From Croceicoccus sediminis (GTDB taxonomy: Bacteria > Pseudomonadota > Alphaproteobacteria > Sphingomonadales > Sphingomonadaceae): a DNA stretch of 64,000 nucleotides. Under the pieces are notes generated by a model. The model was not told the DNA's origin, did no database searches, and worked only from the letters and a program-made list of their open reading frames with translations. The position numbers were made by a program, and so were the translations under genes. Numbering within the stretch: the stretch's first letter is position 1; every line of letters begins with the position of its first letter. The stretch is taken from the NCBI RefSeq assembly GCF_007570835.1, contig NZ_SUNC01000001.1, forward strand, positions 1,302,001-1,366,000, in the 5' to 3' direction. This document shows positions 32,655-43,442 of the stretch, in pieces.

Positions 32655-33425
32655 ATGGCCAATCACGCATCCCATCCCGGACGGGTCTTTCTCGTCGGTG
32701 CAGGTCCGGGCGATCCCGACCTTTTGACGCTGCGCGCGGCGCGGTTGCTGACATCGGCGAAGATCGTCGTTCACGACGGGCTGGTCGATCCCTCGATCCT
32801 TGCCATGGCGAACCCGCAGGCGCGGATGATCTCCGTCGCCAAGCGCCGCGCCCACCACACCATGCCGCAGGAAGACATCTGCGCCCTGCTGGTACGAGAA
32901 GCGCTGGCAGGAAACGACGTCGTGCGCTTGAAGGGCGGCGACCCGCTGGTCTTCGGACGCGGCGGGGAAGAGGCAGAGGCCTGCCGCGCGGCTGGCGTCC
33001 CGGTTGAAATCGTGCCCGGTATCTCCGCCGCCAACGCCGCAGGGGCCGCCGCGCAGATCGCGCTAACCCACCGCGACCATGCCAGCGTCGTCAGCTTCGT
33101 CGCGGGCCAGTGCAAGGGCCTTTCCGATCAGGACTGGTCGGGCCTTGCAGGGGTCGGCCGTACGCTGGTCATCTACATGGGCGTAAAGACCGCGCCGCAG
33201 ATCGCCGAAAAGCTGATGGCCGACGGGCTTGCCCCCGACATGGCCGTTGCCGTGATCGAAAATGCCGCACGCCCCGAAATGCGGGTCATCCGCGGGCTGC
33301 TGGCCGGACTGCCCGACCTTGTCGAGGAAAACCGCGTCAAAAGCCCCGCCCTGATCGTAATCGGCGAAGTCACCCGCGAACACGACGCGGACCTTGCCGC
33401 CATTGCCGTGAAAGCAGAACAATGA
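32655..33425 (+). CDS. cobA: Uroporphyrinogen-III C-methyltransferase (SUMT)
   Basis: A 256-aa SAM-dependent methyltransferase giving precorrin-2, the precursor of siroheme for the sulfite reductase encoded downstream. VFLVGAGPGDPDLLTLRAAR is the N-terminal SAM-binding motif; VVRLKGGDPLVFGRGGEEAE and VPGISAANAAGAAAQIALTH are further family blocks. No siroheme synthase (CysG dehydrogenase/ferrochelatase) domain is fused. The first gene of the sulfur operon, it overlaps the next by 4 nt. Confidence 0.95.
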   Translation: MANHASHPGRVFLVGAGPGDPDLLTLRAARLLTSAKIVVHDGLVDPSILAMANPQARMISVAKRRAHHTMPQEDICALLVREALAGNDVVRLKGGDPLVFGRGGEEAEACRAAGVPVEIVPGISAANAAGAAAQIALTHRDHASVVSFVAGQCKGLSDQDWSGLAGVGRTLVIYMGVKTAPQIAEKLMADGLAPDMAVAVIENAARPEMRVIRGLLAGLPDLVEENRVKSPALIVIGEVTREHDADLAAIAVKAEQ

Positions 33426-33718
33426 AGATCCTGACCGGAAACGACCTCAAGACCGGCGACGTGACCTGGTGGGACGGCCAGGGCTGGTCGCGCCACGTGA
33501 ACGATGCCGTCGACGTCGGCGAAAAAGCCGATGAAATCGCCGCTCGCGAAGAGGCAAGCCGCAATGTCGTGAGCGCCTATGCGATCGACGCGACGAAGGA
33601 CGAAAACGGCGTGCGCCCCGCGCACATCAAGGACCGCATCCGCGCCCTTGGCCCCACGGTCCGCCCCGACCTGACCCTGAAACCCGCCGATCCCACCGCC
33701 GGCAACTGGGTGATCTGA
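33422..33718 (+). CDS. DUF2849 family protein
   Basis: A 98-aa cytosolic protein starting MKILTGNDLKTGDVTWWDG, typical of DUF2849, which is always found between cobA/cysG and cysI in alphaproteobacteria. The biochemical role is unknown. It starts on the cobA stop (ATGA) and ends 1 bp before cysI. Confidence 0.9.
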   Translation: MKILTGNDLKTGDVTWWDGQGWSRHVNDAVDVGEKADEIAAREEASRNVVSAYAIDATKDENGVRPAHIKDRIRALGPTVRPDLTLKPADPTAGNWVI

Positions 33719-33719
33719 G

Positions 33720-35354
33720 ATGTACAAATACGACAACTACGACCAGCAGATGGTCGACACCCGCGTCGAGGAATTCCGCGACCAGACCCGCCGCCGCCTG
33801 TCGGGCGAGCTGAGCGAGGAAAAATTCCGCCCGCTGCGCCTGATGAACGGGCTCTATCTGCAGCTTCACGCCTACATGCTGCGCGTCGCCGTGCCCTATG
33901 GCACGCTGTCGGGTGCGCAGATGAAGGCGCTGGGCGATATCGCGGACAAGTACGACCGCGGCTACGGCCACTTCACCACGCGTCAGAACATCCAGTACAA
34001 CTGGATCAAGCTGGAAGATGCACCGGAAATCCTGGCCGATCTCGCCAAGGTGGAGATGCACGCCATCCAGACCAGCGGCAACTGCATCCGCAACATCAGT
34101 TCCGATCACTTCGCCGGTGCCGCCGCCGACGAACTGGTCGACCCGCGCCCCTATGCCGAACTGCTGCGCCAGTGGTCGAGCTTCCACCCGGAGTTCAGCT
34201 ACCTGCCGCGCAAGTTCAAGATCGCCGTCATCGCAGCGGACACCGACCGCGCGGCCATGCGCCTGCACGACATCGGCATCCAGATCGTGAAGAATGACGC
34301 GGGCGAAATCGGCTGTGCCTTCTACGTCGGTGGCGGTATGGGCCGCACCCCGATGGTCGCGCCCTGCATCAACGAATTCGTGCCGCTGGACGACCTGATC
34401 ACCTATTCCGAGGCTTGCCTGCGCGTCTACAACCGCCACGGCCGCCGCGACAACAAGTACAAGGCGCGTATCAAGATCCTCGTCCACGAAATGGGCAAGG
34501 ACGAATACACGCGTCAGGTCGAGGAAGAGTTCGCACACCTGAAATCGCAGGGCATCGAACCCCCGCTGGCAGAGCTGGAGCGGATCAAGCCGTATTTCGC
34601 CGACCCCGCCTTCAAGTCGGGCCTGTCGGACGAGATCGACCGCACCGACACCGACTTCGCCCTGTGGGTGGACCGCAACACCGTCGTCCACAAGGCCCCC
34701 GGCTATGTCAGCGCGGTGATCTCTCTGAAGCCTGTCGGCGGTATTCCCGGTGACGCCAGCGCGGACCAGATCCGCCTGATGGGCGAACTTGCGACCGACT
34801 ATTCGTTCGACGAATGCCGCGTGACCCACACGCAGAACATCGTCCTGCCGCACGTCGAAAAGGCGCGCCTCAAGGACCTGTTCGACATTCTCGACGCGAA
34901 CGGCCTGTCCTCGCCCAATCTAGACACGATCGAGGACATCATCGCCTGCCCCGGCCTCGATTATTGCTCGCTCGCCAACGCACGTTCGATCCCCGTCGCT
35001 CAGAAGATTTCGGAGCGATTCTCCGGCAGCGGCAAGACCGCCGAACTGGGCGAACTGAAGCTGAAGATCTCGGGCTGCATCAACGCCTGCGGCCACCACC
35101 ACGCGGGCCACATCGGCATCCTGGGTGTCGACCGCAAGGGCGTCGAAAACTACCAGCTGCTGCTGGGCGGTAGCGAGGCGGAAGACACCTCGCTCGGCAA
35201 GATCACCGGCCCCGGTTTCAGCGAGGACGGCATCGTCGACGCGGTCGAAAAGGCCGCCGACGTCTACATCGCCAATCGCGAGGATGGCGAACGCTTCCTC
35301 GATACCTATCGCCGCATCGGCATGGATCCGTTCAAGGAGGCGATCTATGGTTGA
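33720..35354 (+). CDS. cysI: Assimilatory sulfite (nitrite/sulfite) reductase, siroheme hemoprotein
   Basis: A 544-aa siroheme/[4Fe-4S] enzyme reducing sulfite to sulfide. Two NIR_SIR ferredoxin-like half domains are present. Active-site sequences include GYGHFTTRQNIQYNWIKLED and TSGNCIRNIS. Cluster cysteines sit in CPGLDYCSLANARS (C-x5-C) and KISGCINACGHHHAGHIGI (C-x3-C). No flavoprotein cysJ lies nearby, so electrons probably come from ferredoxin or another carrier; DUF2849 and DUF934 may substitute functionally. It overlaps the next gene by 8 bp. Confidence 0.95.
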   Translation: MYKYDNYDQQMVDTRVEEFRDQTRRRLSGELSEEKFRPLRLMNGLYLQLHAYMLRVAVPYGTLSGAQMKALGDIADKYDRGYGHFTTRQNIQYNWIKLEDAPEILADLAKVEMHAIQTSGNCIRNISSDHFAGAAADELVDPRPYAELLRQWSSFHPEFSYLPRKFKIAVIAADTDRAAMRLHDIGIQIVKNDAGEIGCAFYVGGGMGRTPMVAPCINEFVPLDDLITYSEACLRVYNRHGRRDNKYKARIKILVHEMGKDEYTRQVEEEFAHLKSQGIEPPLAELERIKPYFADPAFKSGLSDEIDRTDTDFALWVDRNTVVHKAPGYVSAVISLKPVGGIPGDASADQIRLMGELATDYSFDECRVTHTQNIVLPHVEKARLKDLFDILDANGLSSPNLDTIEDIIACPGLDYCSLANARSIPVAQKISERFSGSGKTAELGELKLKISGCINACGHHHAGHIGILGVDRKGVENYQLLLGGSEAEDTSLGKITGPGFSEDGIVDAVEKAADVYIANREDGERFLDTYRRIGMDPFKEAIYG

Positions 35355-35772
35355 GTTTCTCCGTTTCCGCGACGACGAAGTGTCGGAAAGCCCCGCCGTT
35401 ACCGTCGACGCGTTCGGCGAACAGTCGAACGCTGGCGCCGTCCGCATCGAACCGGGCGACGACGCGCGCGAACTGCTTCCGCATCTTGCCCACATCGCCC
35501 GCGTGGAAGTGAACTTCCCCGTGTTCGGCGACGGGCGCGGTTATTCGGCGGCGCGCATCCTGCGCGAAGCCGGGTATGAAGGCGAAATCCGTGCCGTCGG
35601 CGATGTCGCTGTGGACCAGCTGGCCTATATGCGCCGCTGCGGTTTCGATGCGTTCGAACCGGAAAAGGCGATGAACGAGGCGGACGTGAAGACCGCGCTG
35701 GAACGCTGGGAAGAGGTCTATCAGAAGACCGTCGACGGACGCACGCCGATCTGGGCGCTTCGGCACGGCTGA
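35347..35772 (+). CDS. DUF934 family protein
   Basis: A 141-aa protein of the DUF934 family (oxidoreductase-like, linked to sulfite reductase). The conserved part is FPVFGDGRGYSAARILREAG, then DQLAYMRRCGFDAFE. Role unknown. Its position, overlapping cysI by 8 bp and cysH by 1 nt, indicates that it works in sulfite or APS reduction. Confidence 0.92.
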   Translation: MVEFLRFRDDEVSESPAVTVDAFGEQSNAGAVRIEPGDDARELLPHLAHIARVEVNFPVFGDGRGYSAARILREAGYEGEIRAVGDVAVDQLAYMRRCGFDAFEPEKAMNEADVKTALERWEEVYQKTVDGRTPIWALRHG

Positions 35773-36566
35773 TGACCGAAGCTGCCCGCCGTCTCGACCG
35801 TATCGACACCGCTGCGCGTTTCACCGCAGAGGACGCCGCCGCGCTCAATGCGCGCTTTGCGGATGCCTCCGCGCTGGATGTCCTGCGCGCGGTGCTGATC
35901 GATGGCGTGGCGGGCCGCGTTGCGATCGTGTCCAGCTTCGGGGCGGAAAGCTCGGTCCTGCTGCACCTCGTGTCGCAAGTGGACAAGGCGGCGCCCGTCC
36001 TGTTCCTTGAAACGGGCAAGCATTTCCCCGAAACGCTGGCCTATCGCGACCTTCTGGCCCGCACGCTGGGCCTGACCAACGTCATCAACCTGACGCCCGA
36101 TGCAGACACGCTGGCGGCCAAGGACGAAAGCGGTCTGCGCTGGTCCTATGACCCCGACGGCTGCTGCGAAATCCGCAAGGTGATCCCGCTCGCAAAGGAA
36201 CTGGCCGGTTACGATGCGTCGATCACGGGGCGCAAGGCGTTCCAGTCGGCCACCCGCGCCGACCTGCCGATCTTCGAGGTGGACACATCCGACGCGGCGG
36301 GCCGCCTGAAGGTGAACCCGCTCATCGGGTGGAGCCGCGACGATCTTCTTGCGTACATGGACGATCAGGGCCTGCCGCCCCATCCGCTGGTGGCGCAAGG
36401 TTATCCCTCGATCGGCTGCATGCCCTGCACCAGCACCGTCGCACCGGGCGAAGACCCCCGCTCGGGCCGCTGGCGCGGTTGGGACAAGACCGAATGCGGC
36501 ATCCACCAGGTGCCGGGCCTGACCAAGGATGGCGACCTGCCGCCCGATTTCGATCCGGTGTTCTGA
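35772..36566 (+). CDS. cysH: Assimilatory (phospho)adenylylsulfate reductase with [4Fe-4S] cysteines
   Basis: A 264-aa thiol-dependent reductase of APS/PAPS to sulfite. The PP-loop is VSSFGAESSVLL. Cluster cysteines CC (131–132) and CMPC (216/219) are present, which marks the [4Fe-4S] type and so probably APS rather than PAPS as substrate. Catalytic C242 lies in TECGIHQ. Last gene of the cobA–DUF2849–cysI–DUF934–cysH operon. The last 159 bp of this gene are duplicated 1,361 bp downstream. Confidence 0.95.
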   Translation: MTEAARRLDRIDTAARFTAEDAAALNARFADASALDVLRAVLIDGVAGRVAIVSSFGAESSVLLHLVSQVDKAAPVLFLETGKHFPETLAYRDLLARTLGLTNVINLTPDADTLAAKDESGLRWSYDPDGCCEIRKVIPLAKELAGYDASITGRKAFQSATRADLPIFEVDTSDAAGRLKVNPLIGWSRDDLLAYMDDQGLPPHPLVAQGYPSIGCMPCTSTVAPGEDPRSGRWRGWDKTECGIHQVPGLTKDGDLPPDFDPVF

Positions 36567-36650
36567 AGCGGCTCTGCGCGCTTTACGCCAAGCGGCGCGG
36601 AGCACCAGCTGGCGACCTGACCTTCGGCCAATGATTCGCCAGCGTCGGTC

Positions 36651-37694
36651 TTAGCCGCTGATTTCTATGGTAAAGCAGGTTTCGTCGTCATTCGACAGGA
36701 CGGTCAGATCGCCGCCATGGGCCTTGACGATTTCGGACGAGATAAACAGGCCAAGACCCAGGCCCTGCTGGCTTCTTTGAACCTCGTCACGCAGGAACGG
36801 CTGGAACAGGTGTTGCCGCGCGTGGGGACCGATCGGCGGTCCAGCATTACAGACCATCAGCGTCAGCCGCTCTCCCTCGATCACGCAGTCGATCCTGACA
36901 GGCTTGCCCAGGTCGCCGTGTGTCACCGCATTGCCAAGAAGGTTCGATAGGACCTGTTCGATCCTGGGAATGTCCAGCCGGACCGCGCCGTTGGCCTTGT
37001 GGCTGACCTCGAAATCGGCACGCGGCGTGGACTCTTTCATTTCGTCCACGATCCGCCGGATCGTCTCGCTCAGATCGGTGACGGACTGACGGTTCAGGCC
37101 GATGCCACTACCCAGTCGTACCCTTGCGAAGTCCATCATGTTGTTCACGAGCTCGACCATCCGCGAAGTGCTTTGCCGCATCCCATCCACCACCTCGAGG
37201 TGCGCGGGGTCCTCCAGTCGTCGTGACAGGATCGACACGCCCGAACTGACCGCGGCAAGCGGGTTGCGAAGATCGTGGCCCAGCACCGCCAGAAACTGTT
37301 CGCGCAATTCGGCCTCTGACCGTTGCTCCTCGATCACCTCTACGTTTTGCCGATCTTCGGTAATGTCGCGCGCGGTGCAGACGACGAGATCGTTTTCGGG
37401 GACAGCAACCCATCGAAGCCAGCGGTAGAGCCCGTCTTTCGACCGATATCGATTGGTGAATTCAAGCACCGGATCGCCGCCGGTGACCTTTGCGAACGCC
37501 GCGACGGAACTGGAAATATCGTCTTCGTGAACGAAATCGCCGTAACTGCGCCCTTCAAGTTCGTCCTGCCGCCAGCCCAGAACCTTCTCCCAAGCCGGGT
37601 TCACGGCCTGGAAAACACCGTCGAGCCGGATGACGGACAGCAGATCGGGAGTAATCTGCCAAGTCAGACTGGCTTCGGGATTCGATTCTTGCAT
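36651..37694 (-). CDS. PAS-domain sensor histidine kinase
   Basis: A 347-aa soluble kinase. A PAS/PAC domain (about 5–115: DLLSVIRLDGVFQAVNPAWE, then FTNRYRSKDGLYRWLRWV) precedes a HisKA domain with H-box AVLGHDLRNPLAAVSSGVS. The HATPase_c domain has N-box LLGNAVTHGD and G-box QGLGLGLFISSEIVKAHGG. No response regulator lies adjacent. I use ATG 37694 (MQESNPEASLTW). It lies between cysH and the duplicated cysH tail, antisense to both, and probably arrived with that duplication. Confidence 0.88.
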   Translation of the reverse strand: MQESNPEASLTWQITPDLLSVIRLDGVFQAVNPAWEKVLGWRQDELEGRSYGDFVHEDDISSSVAAFAKVTGGDPVLEFTNRYRSKDGLYRWLRWVAVPENDLVVCTARDITEDRQNVEVIEEQRSEAELREQFLAVLGHDLRNPLAAVSSGVSILSRRLEDPAHLEVVDGMRQSTSRMVELVNNMMDFARVRLGSGIGLNRQSVTDLSETIRRIVDEMKESTPRADFEVSHKANGAVRLDIPRIEQVLSNLLGNAVTHGDLGKPVRIDCVIEGERLTLMVCNAGPPIGPHARQHLFQPFLRDEVQRSQQGLGLGLFISSEIVKAHGGDLTVLSNDDETCFTIEISG

Positions 37695-37768
37695 GGCGTT
37701 ATCGTGTACCAACAAGACATCGAGCAAGCATCTGATATTTACGCAGTCGTACCGGGTCCAACGCTCCG

Positions 37769-37927
37769 TCGATCGGCTGCATGCCCTGCACAAGCACCGT
37801 CGCACCCGGCGAAGACCCCCGCTCGGGCCGCTGGCGCGGGTGGGACAAGACCGAATGCGGCATCCACCAGATGCCGGGCCTGACCACGGATGGCGACCTG
37901 CCGCCCGATTTCGATCCGGTTTTTTGA
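37769..37927 (+). pseudogene. Duplicated 3' fragment of cysH
   Basis: This 159-bp stretch aligns without gaps to the end of cysH (36408–36566) with 7 mismatches (about 96% identity). It keeps the reading frame through [24 protein letters not shown] and DPVF to a stop. It has no start codon or upstream part, so it is a remnant. Together with the intact copy it forms direct repeats flanking the PAS kinase. Confidence 0.93.
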
Positions 37928-37976
37928 GAGGTCGGTTTTTTCGGCAGCCAGGACAAGCAAAAGGGTTGGCTCAACA

Positions 37977-38363
37977 TCATTCGCGAAAGATCACCAACTC
38001 ACCTTCATTCAGGGAGGTGAGCGCTTCCCAAGAATCAGTTCCCGTGACTTCCCGACGGCTGGCGGCAAACTCCTCGGTTGCGACGTCGTTCGAATAGGCT
38101 CTTACCAAGAGGCCGCCATATGAAAGCTTCAGGTCCGTACACAGGTCGCGCAGAACGTCGGTCCAGAGTTCGAGGCTGTCCGGACCACGCTTGGCAGGCT
38201 TGTCATTGGCCTTGCGCTTGCCGTCCAAGGCGCGTGCGATCTTCGCATCAGACCAGCCCTTGCGCTTCATCTGCGCCTCTTCTTTCGCGAGTTTCCTTTC
38301 GAAAGCTTCGGGTGAAAGGTGAGGAGGCGCAAGAACGGTACCGCAGTCACACCACCCGATCAT
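37977..38363 (-). CDS. Hypothetical protein, 128 aa, with CDC motif
   Basis: The protein starts MIGWCDCGTVLAPPHLSPEA. A charged Lys/Glu-rich middle follows (KEEAQMKRKGWSDAKIARAL), then an alpha/beta-looking C-terminal half (LKLSYGGLLVRAYSNDV). No family recognised. No strong ribosome binding site is evident, but codon use looks coding. It lies in the accessory patch between the cysH tail copy and the epimerase. The 213 bp up to 38576 hold nothing I can identify. Confidence 0.5.
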   Translation of the reverse strand: MIGWCDCGTVLAPPHLSPEAFERKLAKEEAQMKRKGWSDAKIARALDGKRKANDKPAKRGPDSLELWTDVLRDLCTDLKLSYGGLLVRAYSNDVATEEFAASRREVTGTDSWEALTSLNEGELVIFRE

Positions 38364-38576
38364 GGTGAGATACTGACTCTCTCCCTAACGAAGAACCTTG
38401 CGGATCGACGGATTGTCTATCGGAGTTGCCGCCCGGCCGTGACGATGCATGATACCCCCGACTGCAGCGACATCATCGACCGGCGCGATTAGCGTGATAA
38501 AATAGCACATTGGGGGCAACATGGCGCAATGGCACCGGATCTACAATTGTATGGTCAGCCGCCCATCCACTTTGAC

Positions 38577-39485
38577 CTATAGCCACCCCTCGGCCCGATA
38601 CCACTGGGCCGTCTGCTTCAAACCCTCCACCGTCGCAATTCGTGGCTCCCACAGGTCGGCAGGCGGACGGTGGTCCGGGTCTGCCACCCAGTCGGAGTGC
38701 ACCATGTAGCTGGCGCGGTCTGGCGTCAGTTTCGCGTTTTCCCCGCGTACCAGCCGGTCGATCCGGGCCGCGCCCTTTACCAGCATCGCGGGCATCGACA
38801 GCGGCGTGACCTTGCGGCCCACTGCCTCGCCGATGGCCTTGGCCATCTCGACATGGCGCCAACCGCCTTCGCGTCCGTCGTCAGGGTCATAGACCTTGCC
38901 CGCATGGGCCCCGCCGTCGGTTGCCAAAGCCAGCAGCAGCGCGGCAAGATCGGCCGCGTGGATCATCGAGGCGCGGCCTTCGGGCGGCAGGGGCACGACG
39001 CCCAGCTTCGCCGCCTTGAACAGCTCGAACATCTCGGTATCGCGGGGGCCGTAGATCGCGGGCGGGCGCACGATGGTCCATTGCCGGTCGCTCTGCTCCA
39101 CCGCGACTTCGCCGCCGAACTTGGACTTGCCGTAATCGGACAGGAACGGCTCCCGCGCAGAGAGCGAGGAAACGTGGACGAACCGCTGCACCCGCGCAGC
39201 CGTCGCCGCATCCAGCATCGATTTCGTACCAGTGACGTTTCCCGCGACGAAGCCGGCCTTATCAGGCGCGTTCACCACGCCTGCCACGTGAACGACCGCG
39301 TCCACGCCGGTGCACAGTGTTTTCAGCGCGTCGGTCGCGGCCAGGTCGCCGCGCACCCATGTCACGCCGTCGCGCGGCTGTTGTTCGCGCCGCGTCAGGG
39401 CACGCACCTCGTGCCCTTCGCTGAGAGCGAGATCGAGCAGCGTCGAGCCGACAAAGCCCGTCGCACCCGATAGCGCCAGCTTCAC
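38577..39485 (-). CDS. NAD(P)-dependent epimerase/dehydratase (extended/atypical SDR)
   Basis: A 302-aa Rossmann protein. The nucleotide motif GATGFVGSTLLDLAL lies at the N-terminus, FVHVSSLSA carries the active-site Ser, and DYGKSKFGGE is the YxxxK pair. VRPPAIYGPRDTEMFELFKA is typical of NAD-dependent epimerases or NDUFA9-like proteins. Substrate unknown. Its ATG overlaps the proB stop (4 nt), so it is cotranscribed with obg–proB. Confidence 0.88.
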   Translation of the reverse strand: MKLALSGATGFVGSTLLDLALSEGHEVRALTRREQQPRDGVTWVRGDLAATDALKTLCTGVDAVVHVAGVVNAPDKAGFVAGNVTGTKSMLDAATAARVQRFVHVSSLSAREPFLSDYGKSKFGGEVAVEQSDRQWTIVRPPAIYGPRDTEMFELFKAAKLGVVPLPPEGRASMIHAADLAALLLALATDGGAHAGKVYDPDDGREGGWRHVEMAKAIGEAVGRKVTPLSMPAMLVKGAARIDRLVRGENAKLTPDRASYMVHSDWVADPDHRPPADLWEPRIATVEGLKQTAQWYRAEGWL

Positions 39486-40648
39486 CGGCGCATGCTCACG
39501 ATCACCATCTGGTCGCGGTGGATGACCGCGCTGCGCGGCGCATAGCCGAGCAGGCGTTCCTGGTCGTCCGAATGGCGGCCCATGATGGCAAAGACTTCGG
39601 ATGCGTCGTATTCGGCAAGGCCCTTGGCGATCTGTTCGCCGTCCGGCCCGCGCACTTCGACCACGTCCCCGCGCGAGAAATTGCCCGTCACGTCGGTAAT
39701 GCCCTTGGCCAGCAAGCTGTTACCGTCATGCATGGCCTTGGCCGCACCAGCATCGACGACCAGCGTGCCGCGCATCCGCAAACGCCCGCCCAGCCACGCC
39801 TTGCGCCCGCTGTCGCGGCGGCGCGGCAGGAACAGCGTGCCGATCCCGCCTTGCAAGGCGCGGGCCAGCGGCGCGGTATATTGTCCGTTGACGATGGCGA
39901 GCGCGATACCGGCGCGTTCGGCGATTTCCGCCGCCTGCAACTTCGACGTCATGCCGCCCGACCCCAGGCCGGAACCCGATCCGCCGTCGGCCATGTCGTG
40001 GATTTCCTTGGTCACGCCGTGGACCATCGGAATCATCTTCGCGCCTGGGTCTTTCGGGTTGCGATCGTAGAGCCCGTCGATGTCCGACAGCAGCACGACC
40101 GCATCGGCCTTCCCCGCCTGCGCCACGCGCGCGGCAAGGCGATCGTTGTCGCCGAAACGGATTTCGTGGGTGGCAACCGAATCATTCTCGTTCACCACCG
40201 GCACGACACCGCGATCAACCAGCCGCTTCAGCGTGGCCGAAGCGTTGAGATAACGGCGGCGGCCCTCAAGGTCCTCCAGCGTGACGAGAAGCTGGCCCGT
40301 CGTCAGGCCATGTCCGCCCAGAAGATCGGCCCAGAGCGCGCTCAACTCGATCTGCCCCACCGATGCGGCGGCCTGTGCATCGGCAAGATTGGCGCGCCCG
40401 CCCTTTTCAAGCTGAAGCCGCGACGCGCCCAGCGCGATAGCGCCGGAAGAGACGACGATGACTTCCTGCCCGCGAATGACCGCGGCGGAAATCTCGCCGG
40501 CCAGCGATGCCAGCCATTCGCGGCGCGGCTGGCCATCCGGGCCGACCAGCAGGGCCGAGCCCACTTTGATGACGATGCGCTTGCACGTGCGCGGCAGCGT
40601 CAGATCGTGAAGATTGGTAATCTTGTCGAGCGGTTGGGAATTATCCAT
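39482..40648 (-). CDS. proB: Glutamate 5-kinase
   Basis: A 388-aa enzyme for the first step of proline synthesis (ATP + glutamate to gamma-glutamyl phosphate). The amino-acid kinase domain has RIVIKVGSALLVG, VSSGAIALGASRL, VVPVVNENDSVATHEIRFGD and GSGSGLGSGGMTSKLQAA. A C-terminal PUA domain follows from about residue 290 (GTLVVDAGAAKAMHDGNSLL). ATG 40648 is used. proA is not in the window. obg lies 26 bp upstream. Confidence 0.96.
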   Translation of the reverse strand: MDNSQPLDKITNLHDLTLPRTCKRIVIKVGSALLVGPDGQPRREWLASLAGEISAAVIRGQEVIVVSSGAIALGASRLQLEKGGRANLADAQAAASVGQIELSALWADLLGGHGLTTGQLLVTLEDLEGRRRYLNASATLKRLVDRGVVPVVNENDSVATHEIRFGDNDRLAARVAQAGKADAVVLLSDIDGLYDRNPKDPGAKMIPMVHGVTKEIHDMADGGSGSGLGSGGMTSKLQAAEIAERAGIALAIVNGQYTAPLARALQGGIGTLFLPRRRDSGRKAWLGGRLRMRGTLVVDAGAAKAMHDGNSLLAKGITDVTGNFSRGDVVEVRGPDGEQIAKGLAEYDASEVFAIMGRHSDDQERLLGYAPRSAVIHRDQMVIVSMRR

Positions 40649-40674
40649 TACGCCTGTCGTATCTGTCTGCGGGT

Positions 40675-43300
<2,626 letters not shown>

Positions 43301-43442
43301 TGCACCAAACCTAGCGACGAGTGGCCGCCGGTTAAAGCCCCCGCGCAAGAACGGCTTTCCCGCCGGGGTTGACCATCGCGGCCCGCATCGCGACTCTCGC
43401 AGGCGAAAACGCCTGAATCGTCATGCCAAAACCGGAGACACG

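Noticed and set aside
36408-37927. Integrase attachment site (attL/attR) at the cysH 3' end
   Set aside because: The repeats are long (159 bp) and imperfect, and there is no integrase, recombinase or phage gene between them. Homologous recombination or partial duplication fits better.
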